From Chromatiales bacterium (lineage in GTDB: Bacteria; Pseudomonadota; Gammaproteobacteria; Chromatiales; Chromatiaceae): DNA of 6,683 nt. Of the stretch, positions 1 through 5,833 are shown piece by piece. The stretch is taken from contig JANTHH010000151.1 in assembly GCA_024762485.1 (NCBI GenBank), positions 1-6,683 of the forward strand, read 5' to 3'. The notes beneath the pieces were generated by a model. The model ran no database searches and was not told the origin of the DNA. It was given only the letters and a program-made list of their open reading frames with translations. The first letter of the stretch is position 1. Each line of letters opens with the position of its first letter. The translations under genes were made by a program, and so were the position numbers.

Positions 1-705
1 AGAAAGTTGCCGTTGTGGCGACAAATTCGCGACAGTCTCAAGGCGTCGATCCTTGAAGGCAGTTATGCGCCGGGAGAGCGTTTGCCAACCGAGCATGTGT
101 TGGCCGAGCGGTTTGGGGTGAATCGGCATACGATACGGCGCGCGGTGGCGAGCTTGGTGGAATCGGGGCTGTTGCGGGTGGAGCAGGGCCGCGGCATGTT
201 CGTGCAGGAGCATGTACTGGATTACCAGATTGGCAAGCGCACGCGTTTTACAGAATCGGTCGAAAGGCAGAATCGGTCCCGTGGGCGACGCATCTTGTCG
301 GCAGAAGTAAAAAAGGCGAATGCCAGGGTGGCGGAATCGCTGGGCATGCTGCGTGGACGTGCGGTCATTTGTCTGCGCTCGCTCGCCGAGGTCGACGGCC
401 GGCCGTTGAGCCTGTCCGAAGACTATTTCAATAAGGCGCGTTTCCCCGACATCAAACCCTATGCGTTGCAGACCCTGTCGATCACCGAGTCGTTGCGTCA
501 GTGCGGGGTGGAGGACTATTTTCGCAAGGTCACCCGTGTGACCACTCGCCTGCCACGGCGTGAAGAGGCGGATCTGCTGGCCCAGCCGAACAAACGGCCG
601 ATCCTGGTCACCGAGAGCCTCGACGTGGATGCCGAGGATAGGCCAGTGTCTTTTGGTTACACCTTTTGGGCTGGAGACCGGGTCCAGCTGATATTCGAAA
701 CCTGA
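1..705 (+). CDS. phnF: PhnF-like GntR/HutC-family transcriptional regulator (5' end cut by window)
   Basis: Probable repressor of phosphonate genes. The open frame runs from base 1 to a TGA at 703-705, giving 234 visible residues against about 241 in E. coli PhnF (length recalled). The N-terminal part is a GntR winged helix: PLWRQIRDSL opens the first helix, LPTEHVLAERFGVNRHTIRR (about residues 29-48) is the helix-turn-helix, and a wing with GRG lies near 63-66. The rest, from about residue 72, fits the UTRA effector-binding domain of the HutC subfamily. A TTG at base 7 could be read as a start, but the homology already begins there and GntR proteins usually carry several residues before this helix, so I treat the gene as 5'-partial. 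It converges on the acetyltransferase gene. Its target is probably the phnC operon, where a HutC-type operator is visible at 5535-5542. The effector is unknown. Family assignment is firm; the name PhnF rests on similarity plus context. Confidence 0.88.
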   Translation, partial: RKLPLWRQIRDSLKASILEGSYAPGERLPTEHVLAERFGVNRHTIRRAVASLVESGLLRVEQGRGMFVQEHVLDYQIGKRTRFTESVERQNRSRGRRILSAEVKKANARVAESLGMLRGRAVICLRSLAEVDGRPLSLSEDYFNKARFPDIKPYALQTLSITESLRQCGVEDYFRKVTRVTTRLPRREEADLLAQPNKRPILVTESLDVDAEDRPVSFGYTFWAGDRVQLIFET

Positions 706-710
706 ATTCA
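703..710. other. 8-bp palindrome made of two convergent stop codons
   Basis: TGAATTCA reads the same on both strands. Its first three bases are the stop of phnF and its last three, on the minus strand, are the stop of the acetyltransferase gene, leaving 2 bp between the genes. No intrinsic terminator fits in this gap, so transcripts from either side must run into the opposite gene before ending. Confidence 0.8.
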
Positions 711-1364
711 TGCCCTGGTCCGCCTATATCGATCCAGGAATGCATCCAGGTCGAGCAACTCATGGAAGCGCGCTTCAAGCTCGGCGCGGTCCCAGTCCCA
801 CCAGGCGATCTCCAGCAGTTGCTCAACCACCTCGTCCGGAAAGCGCTGTCGGATCGGGCGGGCCGGGACGCCGCCGACGATCTGGTAGGGCCCAACGTCC
901 TTGGTGACTACCGCACCCGCGCCGACTACGGCACCATGGCCGATATTGACGCCCGGCATGACCACTGCGGCATGCCCTATCCATACATCATGGCCGATGC
1001 GGCAGCGGTGTGAGCGTCGCCAGTCGAAGAATTCCGTGTCGTCCTTGGTGTCGAATCCGTACTGCTTGCGTCGATAGGTCATGTGGTGCTGAGTGACGCG
1101 CCACATGGCGTGATTGCCCGGGTTGATGCGTACATGCGAAGCGATCGAACAGAACTTGCCGATATCGCTGTAGATGATGTCCACATCGCCGGCGGTATAG
1201 CTATAGTCGCCAAAGGTCGATTCCACCATTGAGGTATTGGCCATAAGCTCGGTCCAGGCGCCGATCTCGCTATCGCGGATAGTGCAACTCGGGTGAATGG
1301 TCGGCTGTTCTCCCAGGTTGGTTTCGGTACCGGGCAGGTCCGGGAAGCGGTTGATGTGTTGCAT
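708..1364 (-). CDS. Left-handed beta-helix (hexapeptide-repeat) acetyltransferase of phosphonate operons
   Basis: A 218-residue predicted cytoplasmic acyl-CoA transferase of the xenobiotic/CatB-like acetyltransferase group. Hexapeptide turns are visible at about 62-76 (DIIYSDIGKFCSIAS) and again at about 123-157 (IGHDVWIGHAAVVMPGVNIG and GAVVGAGAVVTKDV). His85 in NPGNH sits where this family carries its catalytic histidine. The C-terminal helix region is rich in W, D, E and R, as in xenobiotic acetyltransferases. A related protein family is recurrent in phn operons (recalled as a TIGR phosphonate-metabolism hexapeptide transferase), but its substrate is not established to my knowledge. The ATG at 1364 is chosen because AGGGAG lies about 9 bases upstream; the frame stays open 25 codons further up, into the phnM end, without a comparable site. 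It lies 31 bp after phnM as last gene of the operon. A role in N-acetylating aminoalkylphosphonates, like the unrelated GNAT enzyme PhnO, is a guess. Confidence 0.85.
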   Translation of the reverse strand: MQHINRFPDLPGTETNLGEQPTIHPSCTIRDSEIGAWTELMANTSMVESTFGDYSYTAGDVDIIYSDIGKFCSIASHVRINPGNHAMWRVTQHHMTYRRKQYGFDTKDDTEFFDWRRSHRCRIGHDVWIGHAAVVMPGVNIGHGAVVGAGAVVTKDVGPYQIVGGVPARPIRQRFPDEVVEQLLEIAWWDWDRAELEARFHELLDLDAFLDRYRRTRA

Positions 1365-1395
1365 GTTGCGGCTCCCTTGCCAGTGCGGTGGCGAA

Positions 1396-2589
1396 TCAGA
1401 CTGCCAGACAGTTGCGCGATGCGTATGCGACCTGGCCACCGATCAGGGTCATGGCAACCTCGGGGAGAGGGCCACTGTCATCGACCAGCAGCAGATCCGC
1501 GCGGCAGCCCGCTTCGATCTCGCCACGGTCGTGTAAGCCGGCCGCGTCCGCAGGATTGGCAGCGACCAGGGGCCAGGCCTCGCCCAGCGATAGGCCGTTG
1601 CGTTCCATGAGCAGGAACACGGCGCGGAGTAGAGAAGGGTAGTAGTAGTCAGATGTCAGGACATCGCACAGCCCTTGCGCGGCCGCCTGCATGGCGTCCA
1701 AGCGGCCACAATGGCTGCCGCCTCGCACGACGTTGGGCGCGCCGAGGATAACCGGGTTACCCAGGCGACGACTCAGTTCTGCAACTTCCTGGTTGACCGG
1801 AAATTCACTCAACTTCACGCCCAAGTGATTGAACCGCTGGCGGGTAGTGCAAGAGTCGTCGTCGTGTGAGGCGCAGGGAATATTGAGTTGCGTAGCCAGT
1901 GTTGCCAGGCGCGCAACCGCAACGGGAACCTGCTCCGCGTGACTTGCGACCTGCTCGAACAGATCCCTGAAGGCGTCGGCATCGAGGCCGGTGCGATGAG
2001 TGTATACGCCGAGCTTGTGGCGCTTGCCGGCTTGCAGATCGTCGCGGATATCATTGATGTGGTCGTTGAACGCGAGCAAGTCGATGCGTCTCTCGCGCAA
2101 CAGTTGTGCAACGTGTTGCTCGCCAGCCAGATTGAAGGTTTCCCAGCGCAGGTGGATGCGGGTGTCACAGCGCAGATGCGGCCGCAGCTGTTCGATCTGT
2201 TCGATCAGGGCGAAGGCGCTGTCATGCCCTCGCAGACCGGGTTCCCAAGAGTACGTGATGCCGTGGAACGCGGTGGTGATGCCGTTGCCGAGCATCTGTC
2301 GATCGGTCTCGAGCAGCGCCAGTTCGGGCGGAAACTGTACCCCCGGCCGTGGCAACAGCTGGCGCTCAAAGGCATCACCATGCAGGTCGACTATCCCGGG
2401 CAGCACCAGTGCGCCGCGCGCGTCCAGTACCTGGTCAACCTTGGGTGCGTCATCGCAGATGGCCGCAATACGACCCTTCTCGATCAGGAGCGAGGCATTT
2501 AGCAGTTCGCCGTGCGGGTGCAAGACCCGGCCGTTGACGATCAGGCTGCGCAGGCCGGCTTGCTTTAGTGGTAGAGGTGCAGTCGTCAT
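1396..2589 (-). CDS. phnM: PhnM-family amidohydrolase (ribose 1-phosphonate 5-triphosphate diphosphatase)
   Basis: A 397-residue amidohydrolase-fold protein. E. coli PhnM (about 378 residues) removes pyrophosphate from alpha-D-ribose 1-methylphosphonate 5-triphosphate before C-P cleavage. Visible in order: an N-terminal beta-sandwich strand region (LIVNGRVLHPHGELLNASLL), the metal motif H70-x-D72 in LPGIVDLHGD, HLRWE at 146-150, DH at 176-177, SHDD at 241-244, GAPNVVRGGSHCG at 283-295, and TSDYYYPSLL at 312-321 with the probable metal aspartate D314. The C-terminal GEIEAGCRADLLLVD closes the sandwich. The ATG at 2589 lies 2 bp after the phnE stop with only a weak upstream ribosome site, so translation is probably coupled to phnE. 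The same frame is open far upstream through phnE, but that part is not PhnM-like. An oddity: after DH, where E. coli PhnM has SPGQ (recalled), this protein has INDI, so it may belong to a divergent subgroup with another substrate. Confidence 0.9.
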   Translation of the reverse strand: MTTAPLPLKQAGLRSLIVNGRVLHPHGELLNASLLIEKGRIAAICDDAPKVDQVLDARGALVLPGIVDLHGDAFERQLLPRPGVQFPPELALLETDRQMLGNGITTAFHGITYSWEPGLRGHDSAFALIEQIEQLRPHLRCDTRIHLRWETFNLAGEQHVAQLLRERRIDLLAFNDHINDIRDDLQAGKRHKLGVYTHRTGLDADAFRDLFEQVASHAEQVPVAVARLATLATQLNIPCASHDDDSCTTRQRFNHLGVKLSEFPVNQEVAELSRRLGNPVILGAPNVVRGGSHCGRLDAMQAAAQGLCDVLTSDYYYPSLLRAVFLLMERNGLSLGEAWPLVAANPADAAGLHDRGEIEAGCRADLLLVDDSGPLPEVAMTLIGGQVAYASRNCLAV

Positions 2590-2591
2590 GG

Positions 2592-3401
2592 CTATATGAC
2601 CATCTTGCGCACGCGCTGCGAAAAGATGTCCAACAGGCTGACGCTGACAACGATGATGATCATGATCGCCGCGGTTTCGTGGTAGTAGAAGCCGCGGATC
2701 ATTTCGTACAGAGGTTGCCCGATACCCCCGGCGCCAACAATGCCCAGAACCGTGGCCGAGCGCACGTTGGATTCGAAGCGGTACAGGGAGTAGCTGATCC
2801 ATAACGGTAGGACCTGCGGAATCACGCCGAAGATGACCTCCTGCAGGCGGCCGGCGCCGGTGGCGCGTATACCCTCGACGGGCCTCGGGTCGATGGACTC
2901 CACCGCTTCGGAGAAAAGCTTGGCAAGAATGCCAGTGGTGTGCACGAACAGCGCCAACACGCCAGCGAACGGGCCGAGGCCGACGGCGACCACGAACAGC
3001 ATTGCGAACACCATTTCGTTGATCGCGCGCGCGGCATCCATGAGACGACGAACCGGCTGATAGATCCACCAGGGGGCGATGTTTTCCGCTGACAAGACGC
3101 CAAACGGAACGGCCAAAACCACTGCCAATACGGTACCCCAGATGGCGATCTGTACCGTCACCAACATGTCGTGCAGGTAGTTGGGGTAGTTGGTGAAGTC
3201 GGGGGGCATGAAACCCTCGATGAACATGGACATATTGTCCGCGTCTTCAAGCAGCAACAGTGGGTCCATCTCAGCCCCGCCCCAAGCCCATGCCAGGACG
3301 ACAAAGGCGGCAGCCCAGGAAAGGTAATAAGTGACCGTCTGTTTCAGTTCACGTCTGGGGGGCTCCAGGTGGCGGGGGTCTGCAGTAGCGGTACGGGACA
3401 T
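2592..3401 (-). CDS. phnE: Phosphonate ABC transporter permease PhnE
   Basis: A 269-residue inner-membrane permease that forms the channel for phosphonate import with PhnC and PhnD. Hydrophobic segments are visible at about 25-41, 79-105, 130-161, 190-204 and 245-262. The cytoplasmic coupling loop (EAA motif) that docks on PhnC is at about 176-198, beginning EGIRATGAG and ending near QVLP. The segment VLGIVGAGGIGQPLYEMI (about 218-235) is typical of PhnE proteins. The ATG at 3401 has only a weak GAG-type ribosome site about 9 bases upstream. Only one permease gene is present; many phn operons carry two adjacent phnE genes, so this one probably acts as a homodimer. It is separated from phnD by 92 bp containing two hairpins, and its TAG stop is 2 bp before phnM. 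Confidence 0.94.
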   Translation of the reverse strand: MSRTATADPRHLEPPRRELKQTVTYYLSWAAAFVVLAWAWGGAEMDPLLLLEDADNMSMFIEGFMPPDFTNYPNYLHDMLVTVQIAIWGTVLAVVLAVPFGVLSAENIAPWWIYQPVRRLMDAARAINEMVFAMLFVVAVGLGPFAGVLALFVHTTGILAKLFSEAVESIDPRPVEGIRATGAGRLQEVIFGVIPQVLPLWISYSLYRFESNVRSATVLGIVGAGGIGQPLYEMIRGFYYHETAAIMIIIVVSVSLLDIFSQRVRKMVI

Positions 3402-3432
3402 GATTGGTCACTCAATACTTCGAGTTCGAGAA

Positions 3433-3457
3433 TGCCCCTCCCGGGTCGGGAGGGGCA
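3433..3457 (-). promoter_or_regulatory. Strong hairpin in the phnD-phnE spacer (distal one)
   Basis: A perfect 10-bp inverted repeat, TGCCCCTCCC at 3433-3442 and GGGAGGGGCA at 3448-3457, with a 5-base loop. In the transcript it lies downstream of the phnD stop and 31 bases before the phnE start. It is followed by only a short interrupted run (TTCTCG), not a real U-tract, so complete termination is unlikely. Partial attenuation, or protection of phnD mRNA from 3' exonucleases, fits better. Confidence 0.7.
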
Positions 3458-3460
3458 GGA

Positions 3461-3482
3461 ACCGGCGCCGGGTTGCGCCGGT
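3461..3482 (-). promoter_or_regulatory. Strong hairpin in the phnD-phnE spacer (proximal one)
   Basis: A perfect 8-bp inverted repeat, ACCGGCGC at 3461-3468 and GCGCCGGT at 3475-3482, with a 6-base loop. It begins 11 bases after the phnD stop in the transcript and is 3 bases from the second hairpin. The stem is GC-rich and has no U-tract. Two adjacent stems right after a binding-protein gene match the common arrangement that raises the level of binding protein relative to permease. Confidence 0.66.
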
Positions 3483-3493
3483 CGAGGGCGAGC

Positions 3494-4528
3494 TCAGTTA
3501 GCGGCAACGCCCATGGAGCTGGCGGACAGCACTTCAAGCTCTTGCAGTTGCTTGTCGATCTCGGCGATCTTGGCCTTCTTTCTGGCCGCATCCATGTTCG
3601 CATTGCCTTCGATCTTCAGTTTCTCTTTGAACAGCTTCAGCTGACGGACCGGGTACAGCTGGGCGTTGCTGGAACGGTGGAACGGGCCCAGGCCGCCGCT
3701 CATGCTGTTGAGTGTCTTGAGCTCAGCAGCAGCGTTCGGTCCGAGACGACCATATGCCAGGAAGAATGCGCTGATCTTGTCCTTCAGTTCCGGGCTGAGA
3801 TCTTTGCGGTAGGTCATCGGGTCAGACGGGATTCGCGGAGATTTCCAGATGTACTTTACCTTGGCGAAGGCTTTTGGGTCGCGCTTGTGGGTGCGCTCCA
3901 TCTGCTCGGTGTTATTGGAGGCATAGTCAACCTGCTTGTTGGCCACCGCCATCAGATTGGTCTCGTGGTTGGCGTTGCGCACGGTCTTAAAGCACTCGTT
4001 GGGTACGATGTTGTTGTTGGCGAACACGTAGTAAGACGGCACCAGGTAGCCGGAGGTGGAGTTCGGATCACCAATGCCGAAATCCTTACCTTTGCCACAT
4101 TGCTTGAACATGTCTTCCAGCGAGTTGACGTTCTTGTTGTCGACGTTGGTCAGTATCAGCGAGTAGTACCCGCGGCTACCGTCGGCATTGGACTGCTGGG
4201 CAAACACCTCGGCGCCGGAACGGTCGACCGCCTCCAGGCCGGACTTGTTGCCGAACCAGGCTACGGTCACCTTGCCGAAACGCATCGCTTCGATGATGCC
4301 GGCATAGTCCTGGGCGAAGAACGGCTTTACTTTCATACCCAGGGCCTTCTCCATGTCCTTGAGGAAGGGCACCCACTGCTCGCGCAGGCTCATGGTGGAC
4401 TCGGTCGAGATGATGCCGAAGTTGATGATCTTCGGATCGCCGTCGAGCGGTTTATACGTATCTTTGGCAAAGGCGGAGCCGGTGAGTAGGGTTGCGGCGA
4501 CGACGCCCAGGAACATTTTGCGGATCAT
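3494..4528 (-). CDS. phnD: Periplasmic phosphonate-binding protein PhnD
   Basis: A 344-residue periplasmic binding protein that delivers phosphonates to PhnCE. Residues 1-21 form a signal peptide (MIRK, a hydrophobic core, then SAFA before K22). Against E. coli PhnD as I recall it, the body aligns throughout: NFGIISTES (36-44), QDYAGIIEAMRFGKV (73-87), GDPNSTSGYLVP (153-164), NHETN (187-191), NNTEQ (205-209) and IPSDP (233-237). The residues reported to hold 2-aminoethylphosphonate in E. coli (Tyr47, Tyr93, Ser127, Thr128, His157, Glu177, Asp205, mature numbering) correspond here to Y75, Y121, S157, T158, H188, E208 and D236, all conserved. This suggests an aminoalkylphosphonate ligand, though other phosphonates may also bind. 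The only cysteines, C144 and C179, have no counterpart in the recalled E. coli protein and could form a disulfide. The start at 4528 has GGAGAAG a few bases upstream. The C-terminal tail (about 300-340) is helical and charged. Confidence 0.96.
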   Translation of the reverse strand: MIRKMFLGVVAATLLTGSAFAKDTYKPLDGDPKIINFGIISTESTMSLREQWVPFLKDMEKALGMKVKPFFAQDYAGIIEAMRFGKVTVAWFGNKSGLEAVDRSGAEVFAQQSNADGSRGYYSLILTNVDNKNVNSLEDMFKQCGKGKDFGIGDPNSTSGYLVPSYYVFANNNIVPNECFKTVRNANHETNLMAVANKQVDYASNNTEQMERTHKRDPKAFAKVKYIWKSPRIPSDPMTYRKDLSPELKDKISAFFLAYGRLGPNAAAELKTLNSMSGGLGPFHRSSNAQLYPVRQLKLFKEKLKIEGNANMDAARKKAKIAEIDKQLQELEVLSASSMGVAAN

Positions 4529-4579
4529 AGTCTTCTCCGGTTACAGGTAATAAAAGGGAATGGTCAAATCGTTTCGGCA

Positions 4580-5443
4580 CTAGCCGGCAGTGGCCAAGGC
4601 GACCTCGTTCGAATGGTCGTAAACCTCTTCCCCGGCGTCTTGCGTGCGCTTTTTGCCGAGGATGAGTTCTTCGCTGTCTTCTCCATACAGCTCGGTCAAA
4701 AAGTCGGGCGTCAGGGCGGTGCTTTCGCCGTCAAATACAGCCTCTCCGTCACGCATCGCCAAGGTGCGGGGGCAGTAGCGGGTGGCGTAGGACACCTGGT
4801 GTAGCGACACGATCACCGTGATGCCGCTCTGATTTATTTCTGCCAAAGCGCGCATCACGCGCTCGGAGGATGCCGGATCGAGTGAGGCAATCGGCTCGTC
4901 GGCGAGAATGAGCTTGGCGCTCTGCACCAAGGTACGGGCTATCGCTACACGTTGCTGCTGCCCGCCGGACAGGGTCGAGGCACGCTGCGCGGCGAAGCGG
5001 CTCATGCCGACGCGGTCCAACGCCTCCATGGCGGCAATCTTTTCTGCCTTGCTGAAGAGGCCCGCTGATCCGCGCCACTCGGCAATGCGACCGAGGAGGC
5101 CGAGGCACACATTTGTCAGAACGGACAGGCGACTGACGAGGTTGAACTGCTGGAAGATCATGCTGGTGTCGGCGCGCTGTTGGCGTTTTCCGCGCTGGAT
5201 TCGTCCGTTAGACTGGACCTCGCGCCCATGCACCTCGATCAGGCCTTGGCCGCTTTTCCTATCACCACGTTCGAGGCCGGCGATATGGCGGAGCAGGGTG
5301 GATTTGCCGGACCCGGATGCGCCGATCAGAGCGACCATCTCGCCAGGGGCGATATCCAGGTTGATATCCCTGAGGGCGTGTTGCGCCTTGCTGCCCTGAC
5401 CGAATGTCTTGTTCAATCCCGCAATTCGTATGCTGTGAGTCAT
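4580..5443 (-). CDS. phnC: Phosphonate ABC transporter ATP-binding protein PhnC
   Basis: A 287-residue ATPase that powers phosphonate import. All nucleotide-binding motifs are intact: Walker A GASGSGKST (41-49), Q-loop FQQFNLV (97-103), signature LSGGQQQ (158-164), Walker B LILADEP (178-184), D-loop SLD (187-189) and H-loop His215. NLVSRLSVLTNVCLGLLGR (101-119) is typical of PhnC proteins. The ATG at 5443 is chosen because AGGAGGTG sits just upstream; an in-frame ATG nine codons earlier lacks such a site and would add MRAKPRRWG, which is not PhnC-like. The protein is about 25 residues longer than E. coli PhnC (about 262, recalled); the excess is mainly an acidic and polar C-terminal tail after LTELYGEDSEE. 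It is the first gene of the operon, 51 bp before phnD, and its upstream region carries the proposed PhnF operator. Confidence 0.96.
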   Translation of the reverse strand: MTHSIRIAGLNKTFGQGSKAQHALRDINLDIAPGEMVALIGASGSGKSTLLRHIAGLERGDRKSGQGLIEVHGREVQSNGRIQRGKRQQRADTSMIFQQFNLVSRLSVLTNVCLGLLGRIAEWRGSAGLFSKAEKIAAMEALDRVGMSRFAAQRASTLSGGQQQRVAIARTLVQSAKLILADEPIASLDPASSERVMRALAEINQSGITVIVSLHQVSYATRYCPRTLAMRDGEAVFDGESTALTPDFLTELYGEDSEELILGKKRTQDAGEEVYDHSNEVALATAG

Positions 5444-5447
5444 GCCC

Positions 5448-5455
5448 CACCTCCT
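5448..5455 (-). promoter_or_regulatory. Near-perfect ribosome binding site of phnC
   Basis: AGGAGGTG on the minus strand matches eight consecutive bases of the anti-Shine-Dalgarno complement and ends 4 bases before the phnC ATG. It decides the start at 5443 over the upstream ATG at 5470 and is the strongest ribosome site in the operon; those of phnE and phnM are weak. Confidence 0.85.
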
Positions 5456-5532
5456 AGGTTTCGCGCGCATTGTCAGGACGGGGTATGACGCATTCGTTTA
5501 AGAAGCATGACGCTGCTGTCATACGATGATGT

Positions 5533-5544
5533 TTGTATAGACGA
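5533..5544. promoter_or_regulatory. Proposed PhnF (HutC-family) operator upstream of phnC
   Basis: TTGTATAGACGA contains GTATAGAC (5535-5542), which fits the HutC-subfamily operator pattern GTMTAKAC with the flanking pyrimidine and purine also agreeing. It equals the core of the site recalled for mycobacterial PhnF (TGGTATAGACCA). It lies about 91 bp upstream of the phnC start in an intergenic region, where a repressor from the phnF gene of this locus would be expected to bind. A second TAGACG, at 5560-5565, repeats the right half (5538-5543) 22 bp away, roughly two helical turns. ACGAATCGT (5541-5549), a near-palindrome, overlaps the first site. Confidence 0.62.
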
Positions 5545-5560
5545 ATCGTGTGGTTGTCGT
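5534..5560 (-). promoter_or_regulatory. Weak candidate sigma-70 promoter of phnC operon overlapping the operator
   Basis: On the minus strand TATACA (5539-5534) could serve as -10 and ACGACA (5560-5555) as -35. The spacer is 15 bp, shorter than the usual 17, and the -35 matches only four of six positions. Its overlap with the proposed operator would explain repression. No convincing two-repeat Pho box is present on this strand, so PhoB control of this operon is not supported by what I can see. Confidence 0.3.
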
Positions 5561-5678
5561 AGACGGTAGTTCTTTTGCGGGTCTTTCGGCCTGATACCGC
5601 GATAGGGGCTATTTTCAGGCTGTTCGAGGAACCTTTACGGAGTGGCTAGACTGAATGCCGGGAGATGGGCGGGGAAAT

Positions 5679-5708
5679 CCCCTGGACCTGCTGTTGAGGT
5701 CCGAGGGG
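5679..5708. repeat. Inverted repeat with an alternative overlapping hairpin
   Basis: GGACCT (5684-5689) pairs with AGGTCC (5697-5702) around a 7-base loop. The stem extends as CCCC (5679-5682) with GGGG (5705-5708) across a small 1x2 internal loop. The same CCCC can instead pair with GGGG at 5671-5674 (GGGGAAATCCCC), so two folds compete. There is no T-run on either side, so it is not a standard terminator. Its role is unknown. Confidence 0.5.
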
Positions 5709-5773
5709 TCGCCGACTGTGGACGTCAGATCGGGCGTCGCTGTAAGAAGATCCCGCGATGAAAGGCAGTAGAA

Positions 5774-5805
5774 CAGATACCGGATTTCTGACAGGGAAAT
5801 ATCTG
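5774..5805 (-). terminator. Weak candidate terminator downstream of the phosphodiesterase gene
   Basis: CAGATA (5774-5779) pairs with TATCTG (5800-5805), and TTTC (5785-5788) with GAAA (5796-5799) inside it, leaving a 5-base bulge. In the minus transcript it lies 28 bases after the phosphodiesterase stop and is followed by TTCTACTGCCTTTC, a pyrimidine-rich but interrupted stretch. It is an imperfect stem with a poor U-tract, so termination is only possible. Confidence 0.25.
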
Positions 5806-5833
5806 CAGGAGTGTCATTGTTTTCAGTCCGAGC

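Larger units (their letters stand above)
5444..5833. other. Intergenic region between the phosphodiesterase gene and phnC
   Basis: About 390 bp without a supportable gene on either strand. The phnC-proximal third (5444-5570) holds the ribosome site, the proposed operator and a possible promoter. The remainder carries several inverted repeats: GCCTGA (5589-5594) with TCAGGC (5615-5620) enclosing ATAG/CTAT (5602-5605, 5609-5612), the structure at 5671-5708, and the one at 5774-5805. Short open frames entering the region are antisense to, or out of frame with, the phosphodiesterase gene and lack family features. Confidence 0.7.

Noticed and set aside
714..738. CCTGG (714-718) and CCAGG (734-738) as a terminator of phnF
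   Set aside because: The stem is only 5 bp with a 15-base loop and no T-run, so it is not a credible terminator.
1365..1439. 25-codon N-terminal extension of the acetyltransferase
   Set aside because: It overlaps the phnM end, has no good ribosome site and adds residues outside the family fold. The ATG at 1364 has AGGGAG at a suitable distance.
1888..2502. 204-codon + strand frame inside phnM
   Set aside because: It is antisense to the conserved PhnM coding sequence and has no domain features, so it is a shadow frame.
2590..3069. Upstream extension of the phnM frame that would give a 557-residue protein
   Set aside because: This part overlaps phnE in another frame and its translation is arginine-rich and unlike any domain. 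The ATG at 2589 starts the PhnM homology.
3404..4489. 361-codon open frame on the + strand
   Set aside because: It is antisense to phnD over nearly all its length. It is an open mirror frame of a GC-rich gene, has no recognisable motif, and phnD itself is unambiguous.
5515..5533. CTGTCAT at 5515-5521 considered as half of a Pho box
   Set aside because: The second repeat at the required 11-bp period matches only about two of seven bases, and the motif faces away from phnC on the + strand, so PhoB binding is not supported.
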